From the NCBI RefSeq assembly GCF_026151205.1, contig NC_087077.1, positions 11,816,983 through 11,880,982 of the forward strand: a stretch of DNA of 64,000 nucleotides, given 5' to 3'. Under the pieces are notes generated by a model. It was given only the letters and a program-made list of their open reading frames with translations, ran no database searches and had not been told where the DNA came from. Position 1 is the stretch's first letter, and each line of letters begins with the position of its first letter. Below are positions 1 through 10,284 of this stretch, piece after piece. The stretch comes from Bolinopsis microptera. Its lineage: Eukaryota > Ctenophora > Tentaculata > Lobata > Bolinopsidae. Position numbers and translations under genes: made by a program.

Positions 1-464
1 GTAGCTAAACTGTGCTAAAAAATCTAGCGAACGCTTATAACGGGCGCATTTTCATTTTCTGCAACTTGCTAAAACCTTGCAAGTTTTCAATTCCATGTGC
101 AAGCTAAAATTGCGTCAGAACGAAGGAGTCTGTTTTTTAGGCTATATTTCCAGTGTTGCCGGAGAGATTTCGTCGGTTATTAATATAATATAGATAAGGG
201 CGATGTTATGAATCTGTCCTCTTTTCAGCTATTGTCTTAACGCATGGTGATTGCTATGTAAAGGTTGTCATCTATTAAAGTTTGTAAATTTTAGACCTTC
301 GTTTTTACTTTATCGTGTTTTTACTCGATTTTTTAGATGATGGCTTTGGACAAGACAGTTGAAGGACACGATTCAGCTTCAAATTCGTTTCTCTTCTTCT
401 CGTTTGCGATCATTATAATCTTCATTACCCTGCATAACTTCGCAACAAAAACAGAGATTCGCGT
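1..464. other. no gene recognised
   Basis: AT-rich sequence with only short frames. A 65-residue frame at 337-534 has a hydrophobic stretch but no motif I recognise; its second half lies in a sequence duplicated at 3.4 kb. Confidence 0.4.
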
Positions 465-800
465 GCCAAACACCAATTATCATTTTTATAAACACCGGTT
501 ACGGCCCTGTGCGAACGAGGGGTCGGTGTATTGATTCACAGATGCGTAAAAGATTGGAAGGTGTACTTTTGTGACCTGATGTGGAGCAAACTTTTAGGCC
601 TGCGATAGTGACCACAAGTTGATTATGAGAGAATGGTGGGTTGTGCTTGGTTATTTCCTAAATCTGAAGAGGGGGAATCTATCACGAATCTAATCTCTCC
701 ATCTGCAAGAATGTGACGCCAGCGAGGGTGTTGGTTACTTGGATTTATTCAATGCGTTCCTATATAAGGCTCAGGTCATCACAGAACTCACCTTAGATTC
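465..800. repeat. direct repeat, copy 1 (pairs with 3373-3710)
   Basis: This segment recurs in the same orientation at about 3373-3710, sharing blocks such as CACCAATTATC, AAAAGATTGGAAG, GACCACAAGTTGAT and AATGTGACGCCAGCGAGGG. The copies differ by many one-base insertions and deletions, so no reading frame is shared over its length. Copy 2 has short frames resembling coding sequence (for example residues CGTRVRCIDSPDGKRLEVV), so the unit may be a decayed exon. I do not recognise the protein. Confidence 0.75.
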
Positions 801-835
801 TGCACCACACTTCATTACCCCTTTCTTATTTAAAA

Positions 836-2035
836 TTGATCCCACAAAATGTTAGACAGAATATCAGAAAGTCTGCTATCAACGGTACTGTGGTGTCTAT
901 TACTAGAAATTTTACGACCGATAGATTCGAGTTTATCTATCAGAGGAATCGTTTTTCCAAGAGAGACAGGATAATATTGAATAAAGCAGTGATACCTCCA
1001 GCGAAGATTTCTGTGTGCTTCAAGGCCTGTGGGTTCAACCCAAGACGAATATCTCAGATAGAGAAACTACAACGGATTCAAGTACTAAGGTGGCCCTAAA
1101 AACCTTGGGACATGCGTAATCTGGTTAGTAAAATAACTGCCCGTAGGCCCCATTTAGTGCTCGTTTTGTTTTTTTTAGCTCAGGCAGTCAGGGATAGTTA
1201 TGAGATATGAATTGCCGATAGCTTGCTGTACGACGACGGGCCAGATGATTACCATCAAGATATTTAGAGATCGGTTAGATCAGTTTCCGTTTACTGACGT
1301 TCGTTCGTCAGTGTCGATGCGGATTTGGGAATAGCAGAGGGCGAGCAAACAAGCCTCAAAATGGTTGATGAAACAAAAATACTTCTTCATTTTAGATGAC
1401 GACGTGATGTTTATGAACACAACAGGACATGCAAAAAACTATGATTGACATTTTGGACACGACGATGCCACACTTGTTGGTGGTCAGCTACTTGGAAAGA
1501 GGCAAATTTTGCCCCCAGCTGTACTGATGTTTGGATAAGATATTGTCGGTGGAACCCTCAGAAGATTGGGATACTTCCCTGCGAACTTGTAAGAAACTTA
1601 ACCAAACTGTTCCGAACTACCCGCGGTGCTTCAGATGCGAACTTAATCAAATATTTGGATGGCAAGGACTGAGCGATTCTCAAATTCGGGGGATGGGATC
1701 CTGAGCTGAAGGTTTTTGTGCCACAAGCGTGTTTTTATTTAAAATGAAAGGCAGCAGCGTTCAAATTAGTTACCTGTAAGGGAATATTGCCTTGGCACGA
1801 TAAACCTAGCAAAGGCAGTCAAGAGCAGGGTGAGGGCTACGATGAAAAAGAGACATAGAAGGCTTGGGGAGGTTTGTGAAGTCATCTCAGCGGAGGTACA
1901 ACGTTACACGATTTTTTTCCAGTTACCATGATGCAGATGGTTGACAGAGGATGGCGATCCAGTGTTAGTTAATGGACCACCGAACATGCCTGTATACAGG
2001 GTGCCTGGAATGTGACATGCGTTTGAATACTATTT
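836..2035 (+). pseudogene. beta-1,3-galactosyltransferase-like (GT31) remnant
   Basis: A run of short frames on the + strand that together resemble a family 31 glycosyltransferase, Golgi enzymes that add galactose or N-acetylglucosamine in beta-1,3 linkage. The clearest part is at about 1353-1440, where KWLMKQKYFFILDDDVMFMN matches the family pattern WL-(x)n-DDDVFVN; the three Asp would be the metal/UDP-sugar binding motif. Downstream frames hold LVGGQLLGKR (about 1465-1500) and a Cys/Tyr-Pro-rich segment at 1530-1640, in the order expected for the family. The upstream frame at 836-1099 could be the part before the R..W motif. Every block sits in a different frame, so this is either a decayed gene or an indel-rich assembly stretch. 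No start or end can be fixed. Confidence 0.45.
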
Positions 2036-3372
2036 TTGTTTTTACACGTTTTAATATTTATAGTTTGTATTGTTGATTGACATCCGGACATAAACTATTA
2101 ATTGAATTATGTTTAGGTATATCTGTAGGAATGGCGGAGAGCTATTAAATATATGCTCCACCTATGCTGTTTCTCAAGCCAATCATAACTGCATATATGA
2201 TTCTTTCCTGGTGGGTCAGACATGCCGTCTATTTTATTCTTTAAAAATACGAAATGAACTAGTATACTCTTAAAAAAAAAACTGTGCGTGAAGGGAAAAA
2301 CAAAAATTGATTTCTACTTTTCATGATGATGTTGAATCAAACAATTTTAAAATATAATGAAATACAAGATTGTCCAGTCTACGAAGCGATTCAGACAAAG
2401 AAGAAACAGCACCAAACTTCACAACCTGCTCAAAAATAGTCAATCTTTAAAATATTTAGGGAAACTACATTTCTTGAGATTAGAAAATTTTTGTTTATAA
2501 TTTTTTTCGTGAAAGATTTCCAAAAAGGTAAGCGTGACTGAGTATCCATGTCAATCCTTGCACATTTTGAAACCAATTCTTTATTTGCTGATATGTTTTT
2601 TGTTTGCGTTGGATAATTTTCATTTAATTGATCTGCGATCTGACACATGTCATATTCTGTACTCATCTTTCTAATTTCTAATTAATATATAACCCATAGA
2701 GCGATGAATTTATGACTTGTGTGCCAACTCTATGTTGAGATGAAACTAATATTTAACAATTTGAACTATAAAGTTTGGACGACATCCTCAAGGCTTTATA
2801 TAGAGGCTATTATAGTGGTTTAACTTTAACAAAAAATAAGTGTCTACTACAATATAAAAAAGAAAAAAAAAGAAAAACAGTTATATTAAAAATTCTGAGT
2901 TGTTACGTTAAGTATGAATGCAATTTTAAAAAAAATTTGTAGATACCCTAACGGGTTTGATGAGAGACTAGCTTTATAAACCTATAGTGACAATCTTCTT
3001 AAAAAAAATAGAATTACATGAGTACATTCCTTTTCTATACATATTTCATGCGGCAACGCCATATATAAAAACATGGAATACTGAGAGTAGTGTACTGACT
3101 ACAAATATTGCACCTACAAAACATTTCCACCACATTGAGGTTTTATCACAGACTCATTATTCTCCAGAGTTGTCATTAGCAGAACTCGTACTCAGGAATC
3201 ATTCGTTTTTGGCGTTTTTCATGTTGTTACTTAATATTTTAGATGAGAGCTTTGGGGAACACATGCAGCACTACTGGGGGAATATCAAAATAGTTTCCCT
3301 ATTACTCTTAGGTGTTCAGACTTAATATTTATAGTACTGCATAAACTTCGCAATAACAGCAGGAATCCGGTC
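2036..3372. other. AT-rich, no gene recognised
   Basis: Low-complexity AT-rich sequence. The longest frame (2987-3325, 112 codons, + strand) has no recognisable domain. Its end (ATTTTAGATGA..GCTTTGG, about 3236) resembles 327-347, so the direct duplication at 465/3373 may begin further upstream. Confidence 0.4.
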
Positions 3373-3710
3373 CCGAACACCAATTATCGGTTCTATAAAC
3401 AACGGTACGGCTGTGGAACGAGGGTTCGGTGTATTGATTCACCAGATGGTAAAAGATTGGAAGTTGTACTTCTGCCGACCCTGTGATTGGAGCAAGCTTT
3501 TAGGTTGGATTAGTGACCACAAGTTGATCATGAGAGAACTGGTGGTGTGCTTGGTTATTCTAAATATAAAGAGGGGATCTATCACGAATCAGTCTCTCCA
3601 TCTGCCAAAGAATGTGACGCCAGCGAGGGTTGTTGGTTACTTCGATGTATCAATGGTTCTCTATATCATGGTCAGGCCATTACAAAACTCACACTTTAGA
3701 ATCATGGGGG
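3373..3710. repeat. direct repeat, copy 2 (pairs with 465-800)
   Basis: Second copy of the segment at 465-800, same orientation, about 2.9 kb away. It is the less disrupted copy; an open frame of 110 codons at 3413-3745 and another at the start (NTNYRFYKQRYGCGTR) suggest former coding content that I cannot identify. Confidence 0.75.
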
Positions 3711-3727
3711 TTTTCCCATGTAACTTG

Positions 3728-3868
3728 GGGTGTTACCATGGGTAACATTGGTTGGGTTTCCCGTGAGGGAAGGCCCCCAAGGTGGGCCACCCGGGGAACT
3801 TTAAAATCTAGGCATAGTAAAAGAGGTGAGTACAGCAAAGAGAGAGAGAGCAGCGGCATTTTTCCCGA
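3728..3868. repeat. outermost part of the inverted duplication, left arm
   Basis: The reverse complement matches about 50615-50770: GCCGCT..CTCTCT, CTATGCCTAGA, TTCCCTCACGG and GTTACCATGGTAACA occur in the same order. It is more diverged than the inner part of the arm. In the right arm this stretch directly follows sequence that in the left arm lies at 9077-9240, so 3869-9076 is inserted in the left arm or deleted from the right. Confidence 0.65.
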
Positions 3869-4152
3869 TCCATGACTCGTGCGAAGGCACAAAAGAGTCA
3901 AGGACAAGGGTTAGCGCTCGAGGTTTTTTTGCTATATGGTAGCTTGCGACCGTGCGTGCGAGCGTGCGACCGTACGTACCTGCGAGCACTGTTATCGCCC
4001 ACGTGACTACCTGCGCAAAGTTATTTTGCGTGATAATCTGAATTTATAATTTGTTGGCGCGCGGCGCTGAACCAACCAAAGTACATTAATTAATTTCATC
4101 ATGTACGTATCCCACTAGGCACTAATTGATAGCATATTATTATTATTTGAGT

Positions 4153-4744
4153 TACCTTACAAGACATATTTATAAACGTACGAAATGTGGCGGTTTTCCG
4201 AAAATTTTCGCCATATTTCGGACCGCCAAATTTCGGTCGTCGTAATAGAATCCGTCGCATTATCTTTTAGCTTATTTCAATGACTGTGCCTTCACTGCTT
4301 TATTTTGTTTCTAAAAAGTAATATCAAGTAAAATAATAAATAAAATTCTGGCATCTTGGACAAATTATTACCACACCAATGACGAATTAATGTCAAGCAA
4401 TACAGTTTCAATTTGCATTAAAATACATGTATGTGCTAACATGAAAGTCCTTACAGTCTTAATACAGACTAAGTTTGAACATTGATTTTACTTCTATCTG
4501 TTCCATATATTGGACCGTCGACGAGTCCAACTCGGCGCGCGTCCTGGTAGGTTGTAAACCTACAAGATTTTACCGAATTTCAGAAATTTCCTTACTGCTT
4601 ACTGTCACAAAAAATGATGAAAAATACCCTTATTTTCTGTGACGTCCGAAATTTGACGGTTTTTGTTCAATTTCGCCATATTTTCGGACCGCCAAAATTT
4701 CGGTCGTCGCAAATTAGGCCGCCATAAATATGTCTTGTAAGGTA
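4153..4744. mobile_element. 592-bp non-autonomous element with 21-bp perfect TIR
   Basis: TACCTTACAAGACATATTTA at 4153 is repeated in inverted orientation at 4724-4744. Just inside each end lies a directly repeated motif (CGCCATATTTCGGACCGCC and TTTCGGTCGTCG). No coding capacity. The flank is compatible with a TA target duplication, but this is not decisive. Confidence 0.7.
4510..4565. mobile_element. short GC-rich repeat (family E), inside the 592-bp element
   Basis: TTGGACCGTCGACGAGTCC ... GGTAGGTTGTAAACCTACAA. Near-identical copies lie at about 22955-23011 and, inverted, at 42735-42787. It carries a small palindrome (TAGGTT..AACCTA). The TTG/CAA ends recall the 8-bp-TSD MITEs of this window, but no clear target duplication was found. 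Confidence 0.55.
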
Positions 4745-4757
4745 GTATTACTATTTT

Positions 4758-4830
4758 GGGGGGGGGGTGTCACGTCCGTCTATGTCCGCCTATGTCCTGT
4801 CCTTTTTGGATTCTATGAGACAACGGACGT
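4758..4830. repeat. inverted repeat bracketing the satellite (pairs with 8757-8830)
   Basis: A G-run followed by TGTCACGTCCGTCTATGTCC and CCTTTTTGGATTCTATGAGAC. The outer part is found inverted at 8797-8830 (GGACGTGACA followed by a C-run), while the CCTTTTTGGATTC block is direct at 8767. The satellite array is thus enclosed by related sequences. Confidence 0.65.
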
Positions 4831-4842
4831 GTTTTTTGGGAC

Positions 4843-5035
4843 ATTGGCGGACACAGACGGACATTGGCGGACTCGGACGGACATTGGCGGACACGGACGG
4901 ACATTGGCGGACTCGGACTGACATTGGCAGACTCGGACGGACATTTGCGGACCCGGACGGACATTGGCGGACTCGGACGGACATTGGTGGACATTAGCGG
5001 ACATTGGTGGACATTAGCGGACAAACATTTTGAGA
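4843..5035. repeat. minisatellite, 20-bp unit (two 10-bp halves)
   Basis: About nine copies of ACATTGGCGGACTCGGACGG, made from 10-bp halves ending in GGA or GGAC, becoming degenerate (ACATTGGTGGACATTAGCGG) at the right. Open frames on both strands come only from the periodicity. Confidence 0.9.
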
Positions 5036-5152
5036 ATTTTTCGCAACTTCTATGACTATGTATTATAATTTTGTACAAAACAAACGACTTATTAATCACA
5101 CTAAAGCTATTAATAGCTTTAACTTATTATATCAAATTATATAGGGACCCAG

Positions 5153-8100
5153 GAAAAGGCCCCAGGAGGAGGAGGAGGAGGAGGAGGGACTGGGGGGAGG
5201 AGAGGGACTGTTGAGGACTGTTGAGGACTGTTGAGGAGGACTGAGGACGAGGAGGAGGGAGTAGGAGGAGGACTGAGGAGGGGAGGAGGAAGAGGACTGG
5301 GGAGGTCAGGAAGACCAGGAGGAGGACTCAGGAGGATGACTCAGGAGGAGGAGGACTCAGGAGGAGGACTGAGGAGGACTGAGAAGGAGGAAGACTGAAG
5401 AGTACTGAAGAGTACTGAGGAGGATGGCTGTGGAGGATGGCTGAGGAGGATGGCTGAGGAGGATGACTGAGGAGGATGACTGAGGAGGATGACTGAGAGG
5501 GACGAGGAGGATCAGGAAGACCAGGAGGAGGAGGAGGAGGACCCAGAAGGAGGACCTAGGAGGAGGAGGAGGAGAACTGAGGAGGATGACTCAGGAGGAG
5601 GAGGACTCAGGAGGAGGCCGAGGACTGAGGAGGACTGAGAAGGAGGAGGACTGAGGAGGATGGCTGAGGAGGATGGCTGAGGAGGATGACTGAGAGGGAG
5701 GATGAGGAGGAAGAGGAGGAGGAGAAGGGCTGAGGAGGAGAAGGAGACCCAGGAGGAGGAGGACCCAGGAGGAGGAGGACCCAGGAGGAGGAGGACCAGG
5801 AGGAGGACCCAGGAAAAGGCCCCAGGAGGAGGAGGAGGACTGGGGAGGAGGAGGACTGTTGAGGACTGATGAGGAGAACTGAGGACAACGAGGAGGAGTA
5901 GGAGGAGAACTCAGGAGGATGACTCAGGAGGAGGAGGACTCAGGAGGAGGACTGAGGAGGACTGAGAAGGAGGAGGACTGAGGAGGGTGGCTGAGGAGGA
6001 TGGCTGAGGAGGATGACTGAGAGGGAGGAGGAGGAGGAAGAGGAGGAGGAGAAGGACTGAGGAGGAGAAGGAAGACCCAGGAGGAGGAGGACCCCAGGAG
6101 GAGGAGGACCCAGGAGGAGGAGGACCCAGGAGGAGGAGGACCCAGGAGGAGGACCCAGAAAAGGCCCCCAGGAGGAGTAGGAGGACTGGGGAGGAGGAGG
6201 ACTGTTGAGGACTGATGAGGAGAACTGAGGACGAGGAGGAGGAGTAGGAGGAGGACTGAGGAGGGGAGGAGGAAGATGACTGGGGAGGATCAGAAGACCA
6301 GGAGGAGGACCCAGGAGGGGGAGGAGGAGGAGACCCAGGAGGAGGAGGAGGACCTGAGGAGGACTGAGGAGGAGGACTGACGATCAGACGATGACTGAGA
6401 AGCAGGAGGACTGAGGAGTACTGAGGAGGATGGCTGAGGAGGAGGCTGAGGAGGATGGCTGAGGAGGATGACTGAGGAGTATGACTGAGAGGGAGGAGGA
6501 GAAGGACTCAGGAGGAGGACTCAGGAGGAAGAGGAGGAGGAGGACTTAGGAGGAGGACTTAGGAGAAATGAGAAGGAGGACTGAGGAGGAGGAGTAGGAG
6601 GAGGACTGAGGAGGGGAGGAGGAAGAGGACGGGGAGGGTCAGAAGACCCAGGAGGAGGACTCAGGAGGATGACTCAGGAGGAGGAGGACTCAGGAGGAGG
6701 ACTGAGGAGGACTGAGAAGGAGGAAGACTGAAGAGTACTGAAGAGTACTGAGGAGGATGGCTGAGGAGGATGGCTGAGGAGGATGGCTGAGGAGGATGAC
6801 TGAGGAGGATGACTGAGGAGGGTGACTGAGAGGGGACGAGGAGGATCAGGAAGACCCAGGAGGAGGAGGAGGAGGGACCCAGAAGGAAGGACCTAGGAGG
6901 AGGAGGAGGAGAACTGAGAGGATGACTCAGGAGGAGGAGGACTCAGGAGGAGGACTGAGGAGGACTGAGAAGGAGGAGGACTGAGGAGGATGGCTGAGGA
7001 GGATGGCTGAGGAGGATGACTGAGAGGGAGGATGAGGAGGAAGAGGAGGAGGAGAAGGGCTGAGGAGGAGAAGGAGGACCCAGGAGGAGGAGGACCCAGG
7101 AGGAGGAGGACCCAGGAGGAGGAGGACCCAGGAGGAGGACCCAGGAAAAGGCCCAGGAGGAGGAGGAGGACTGGGGAGGAGGAGGACTGTTGAGGACTGA
7201 TGAGGAGAACTGAGGACAACGAGGAGGAGTAGGAGGAGAACTCAGGAGGATGACTCAGGAGGAGGAGGACTCAGGAGGAGGACTGAGGAGGACTGAGAAG
7301 GAGGAGGACTGAGGAGGGTGGCTGAGGAGGATGGCTGAGGAGGATGACTGAGAGGGAGGAGGAGGAGGAAGAGGAGGAGGAGAAGGACTGAGGAGGAGAA
7401 GGAAGACCCAGGAGGAGGAGGACCCAGGAGGAGGAGGACCCAGGAGGAGGAGGACCCAGGAGGAGGAGGACCCAGGAGGAGGACCCAGGAAAAGGCCCCA
7501 GGAGGAGTAGGAGGACTGGGGAGGAGGAGGACTGTTGAGGACTGATGAGGAGAACTGAGGACGAGGAGGAGGAGTAGGAGGAGGACTGAGGAGGGGAGGA
7601 GGAAGATGACTGGGGAGGATCAGGAAGACCCAGGAGGAGGACCCAGGAGGGGGAGGAGGACTGAGGAGGACTGAGGAGGAGGACTGGACGATCAGACGAT
7701 GACTGAGAAGGCAGGAGGACTGAGGAGTACTGAGGAGGATGGCTGAGGAGGATGGCTGAGGAGGATGGCTGAGGAGGATGACTGAGAGGAGGAGGAGGAG
7801 GGACTCAGGAGGAGGACTCAGGAGGAAGAGGAGGGAGGAGGACTTAGGAGGAGGACTTAGGAGAAATGAGAAGGAGGACTGAGGAGAACTGAGGAGGAGG
7901 AGGAGGAGGAATGAATAGGAGGAGGAGAAGGAGGGGGACTGGGAGAGGACTAAGGAGGAGGAGGACTGATGAGAAGGAGGACTGAGGAGGAGGACTGAGG
8001 ACCGAGGAGGAAGAGGAGGAGGATGAGAGGAGGAGGAGGACCCAGGAGCGAGGAGGACCTGAGGAGGAGGACTGAGGAGGACTGAGGAGGACTGAGGAGG

Positions 8101-8495
8101 ATGGCTGAGGAGGATGACTGAGAGGAAGAGGAGGAGGAGGAGGAGGACTGAGAAGGACTGAGGAAGACTGAGAGGAGGAGGACTGAGGAGGAGGAGGACT
8201 GAATAGAGGAGGGCCGAGGGGCGGAGGAGGACTGGGGAGGAGGAGGACTGTTGAGGACTGATGAGGAGGACTGAGGAGGAGGATGGAAGAGGAGGAGGAG
8301 GACCCAGGAGGAGGACCCAGAGGAGGACTCAGGAGGAGGAGGACTGGGGAGGAGGAGGACTGTTGAGGACTGATGAGGAGGGACTGAGGACGAGGAGGAG
8401 GAGTAGGAGGAGGACTGAGGAGGGGAGGAGGAAGAGGACTGAGGAAGATCAGGAAGACCCAGGAGGAGGAGGAGGAAGAGTAGGAGGAGGAAGCA
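5153..8495. repeat. 3.3-kb GGA-rich purine satellite with higher-order structure
   Basis: Nearly all purine on the + strand: GGAGGAGGA runs broken by ACTGAGGAGG, GGATGGCTGAG, GGACCCAGG and AAAAGGCCCCAGG. Long blocks recur in the same order; for instance 5640-5890 and 6970-7220 are near-identical, a higher-order unit of about 1.33 kb, with further partial copies near 8230-8470. The Ser/Pro/Leu-rich minus-strand frames (for example 7950-8600) are products of the triplet repeat, not genes. Such mirror-like purine tracts can form triplex DNA. Confidence 0.9.
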
Positions 8496-8628
8496 TCTAA
8501 ATTTTATTTCATTTTTGTCCGTTTTTGTCCGCTCTGTTTTTTGTCCGTTTTGAAAATATAGGGTACCAGACAAAAAACATGATCCCCCATATAACAGCAA
8601 AAATTGAACATTTTATTTAGCAATTTAG

Positions 8629-8768
8629 GTGTCCATTAATGTCCGCTAATGTCCGTTTATGTCCGTTTATGTCCGTCTATGTCCGCCTATGTCCGTCTAT
8701 GTCCGCCTATGTCCGTCTATGTCCGCCTATGTCCGCCTATGTCCGCCTATGTCCGCCTATGTCCTGTC
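8629..8768. repeat. minisatellite, 10-bp unit TATGTCCGYC
   Basis: About a dozen copies of TATGTCCGCC / TATGTCCGTC / TATGTCCGTT. It is related to the 20-bp array at 4843 (GGAC core, opposite strand), so the two probably came from one element that was later split by the GGA satellite. Confidence 0.85.
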
Positions 8769-9076
8769 CTTTTTGGATTCTATGAGACAAGCGGACATAG
8801 ACGGACGTGACACCCCCCCCCCCCCCCCTATTTTGCACAGATCCGTGTCAGGTTGCATAAACCAATAAAACATATGGTTACATAGAAGTATACACGATTT
8901 TCAAATTCCTTACAGAATTATATTAACTGGGCGGCGCTCGGCAGTCGGCATGTCACTTCGCCATATTTGCATGTTTATATAAACAGTTAAGACTGGGCCG
9001 TCCCCAGGTTGTATGGAATATGATAAATACGCCATCACGGATCGGGAAATTGAGCGGCCATCCACAAAAGAAAAGC

Positions 9077-10281
9077 GGCCGCATTTCTTGTTATTAAAAG
9101 AGAACAGAGAAATATCCTCTTATTCCTATCAATTATCAGATCCGAGTGTTTGCCAGAACTAATCAGATTAACATAATATAACAGTGTTGTTTGATTGATT
9201 CTTCGGGTGTAACTAAACATGAACTGAGAGTTGCAGCTTACTGACTAATTGACAATACATTTCAGAGACATTTTCTTGTAGTAACATTTACAGGATTTAT
9301 ATTTACCTCTGCAATCCGAGTAAGTGGTTAGTAGCAGTATTTGCATAGTTTCAAGGTTAGTGCAAGTACACACTACTGTTGGCCTGTTCTCGGTGGTTAA
9401 ACACTACATCTTTCATGTCAAATAATTCTCACGGACCAATTTCCTCCAAATAAAGCCATATCCAGTGAGTATAAGTTACAAATTATAACAAACATTGCCC
9501 AATCTACTGAAGGAGAGAGACTACTGAGTACTGTTATGAAACGGAATACTTCCGTTAACATATTATGTCGTATACACTCCGTTGTAATACATCAGCTGTT
9601 GTATAAATCATGTTGCCACGTCCACATATATATTTTCTGTCAGAGCGGCGAGTATTTCAGTATTGTGTATCAGTAACTTGAAGATTTCTATCATAATGTG
9701 CGGAATATCTTTTACAAGATACGGCGAGTGGAAAAGAGGGAGGAAATGAAGATGAAATTTGATTACATATATTTCTGTAAGAAGAAAAGTTAAATCTATT
9801 GGATAACTCGCTCAATATCTGACCACGCACTGTTTCGATACGATTATGTGTTTCAGGTCTACCTGCGAAGTGACTCTCCGTCAGCTAATTAAATATTTTA
9901 CTCATGTCTCGTAGCATGTAGAAATTTTAGATGAGAAGTTGGCACTTAATTAGGAAACAACTACTACTAGTAGTACTACTCAACTATAAACTATACAGTG
10001 TACTGTATTCCCTCAGGAATACAGCTTGGTATCACATGGGAGATAAGTAGAGGAAGTATAACTAGTATAACTAGTGTTACCTTGTAAACTCTAATCTGGG
10101 TATTACACTCATCACTTTACAATTATAGTTATAATTGTTATTATCTATTTATTATACATCGTTTCTATCAAAAGTGTCTCCTTAACACGGAACTACAGTG
10201 AGCGTCTACACATTACCAGATCTAGTTCAGGTTTACAGATGAGACCAGTTGTTCAAAACCTTACAATTACACAAGTTTTCC
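9077..10281. repeat. inverted duplication, left arm segment 1
   Basis: The reverse complement of this stretch is present with few changes at about 49395-50620. In the right arm that sequence lies in WAVE intron 4, so this is duplicated intron. It contains the palindrome ACTACTACTAGTAGTAGTAC near 9960. Confidence 0.88.
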
Positions 10282-10284
10282 CTA

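Larger units (their letters stand above)
3869..9051. mobile_element. 5.2-kb composite insertion with short terminal inverted repeats
   Basis: The left end reads TTTCCCGATCCATGA and the right end, reverse-complemented, TTTCCCGATCCGTGA: a terminal inverted repeat of about 15 bp with one mismatch. The inverted counterpart of this locus (about 50612-50622) lacks the whole segment. Flanks (GCGGCATT left, GCGGCCAT right) suggest a target duplication of about 8-9 bp, but this is imperfect. It contains a 592-bp TIR element, two related minisatellites and the GGA satellite; no transposase-like frame was seen. Confidence 0.5.

Noticed and set aside
4730-5099. Several overlapping frames on both strands
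   Set aside because: All lie in the 20-bp GGAC minisatellite; the period (not a multiple of 3 overall) cycles frames and no domain is present.
7950-8600. 216-codon Ser/Pro/Leu-rich minus-strand frame (also 5607-5888, 6893-7219, 8261-8500 +)
   Set aside because: Produced by the GGA triplet satellite; frames open on either strand simply because the repeat lacks stops.
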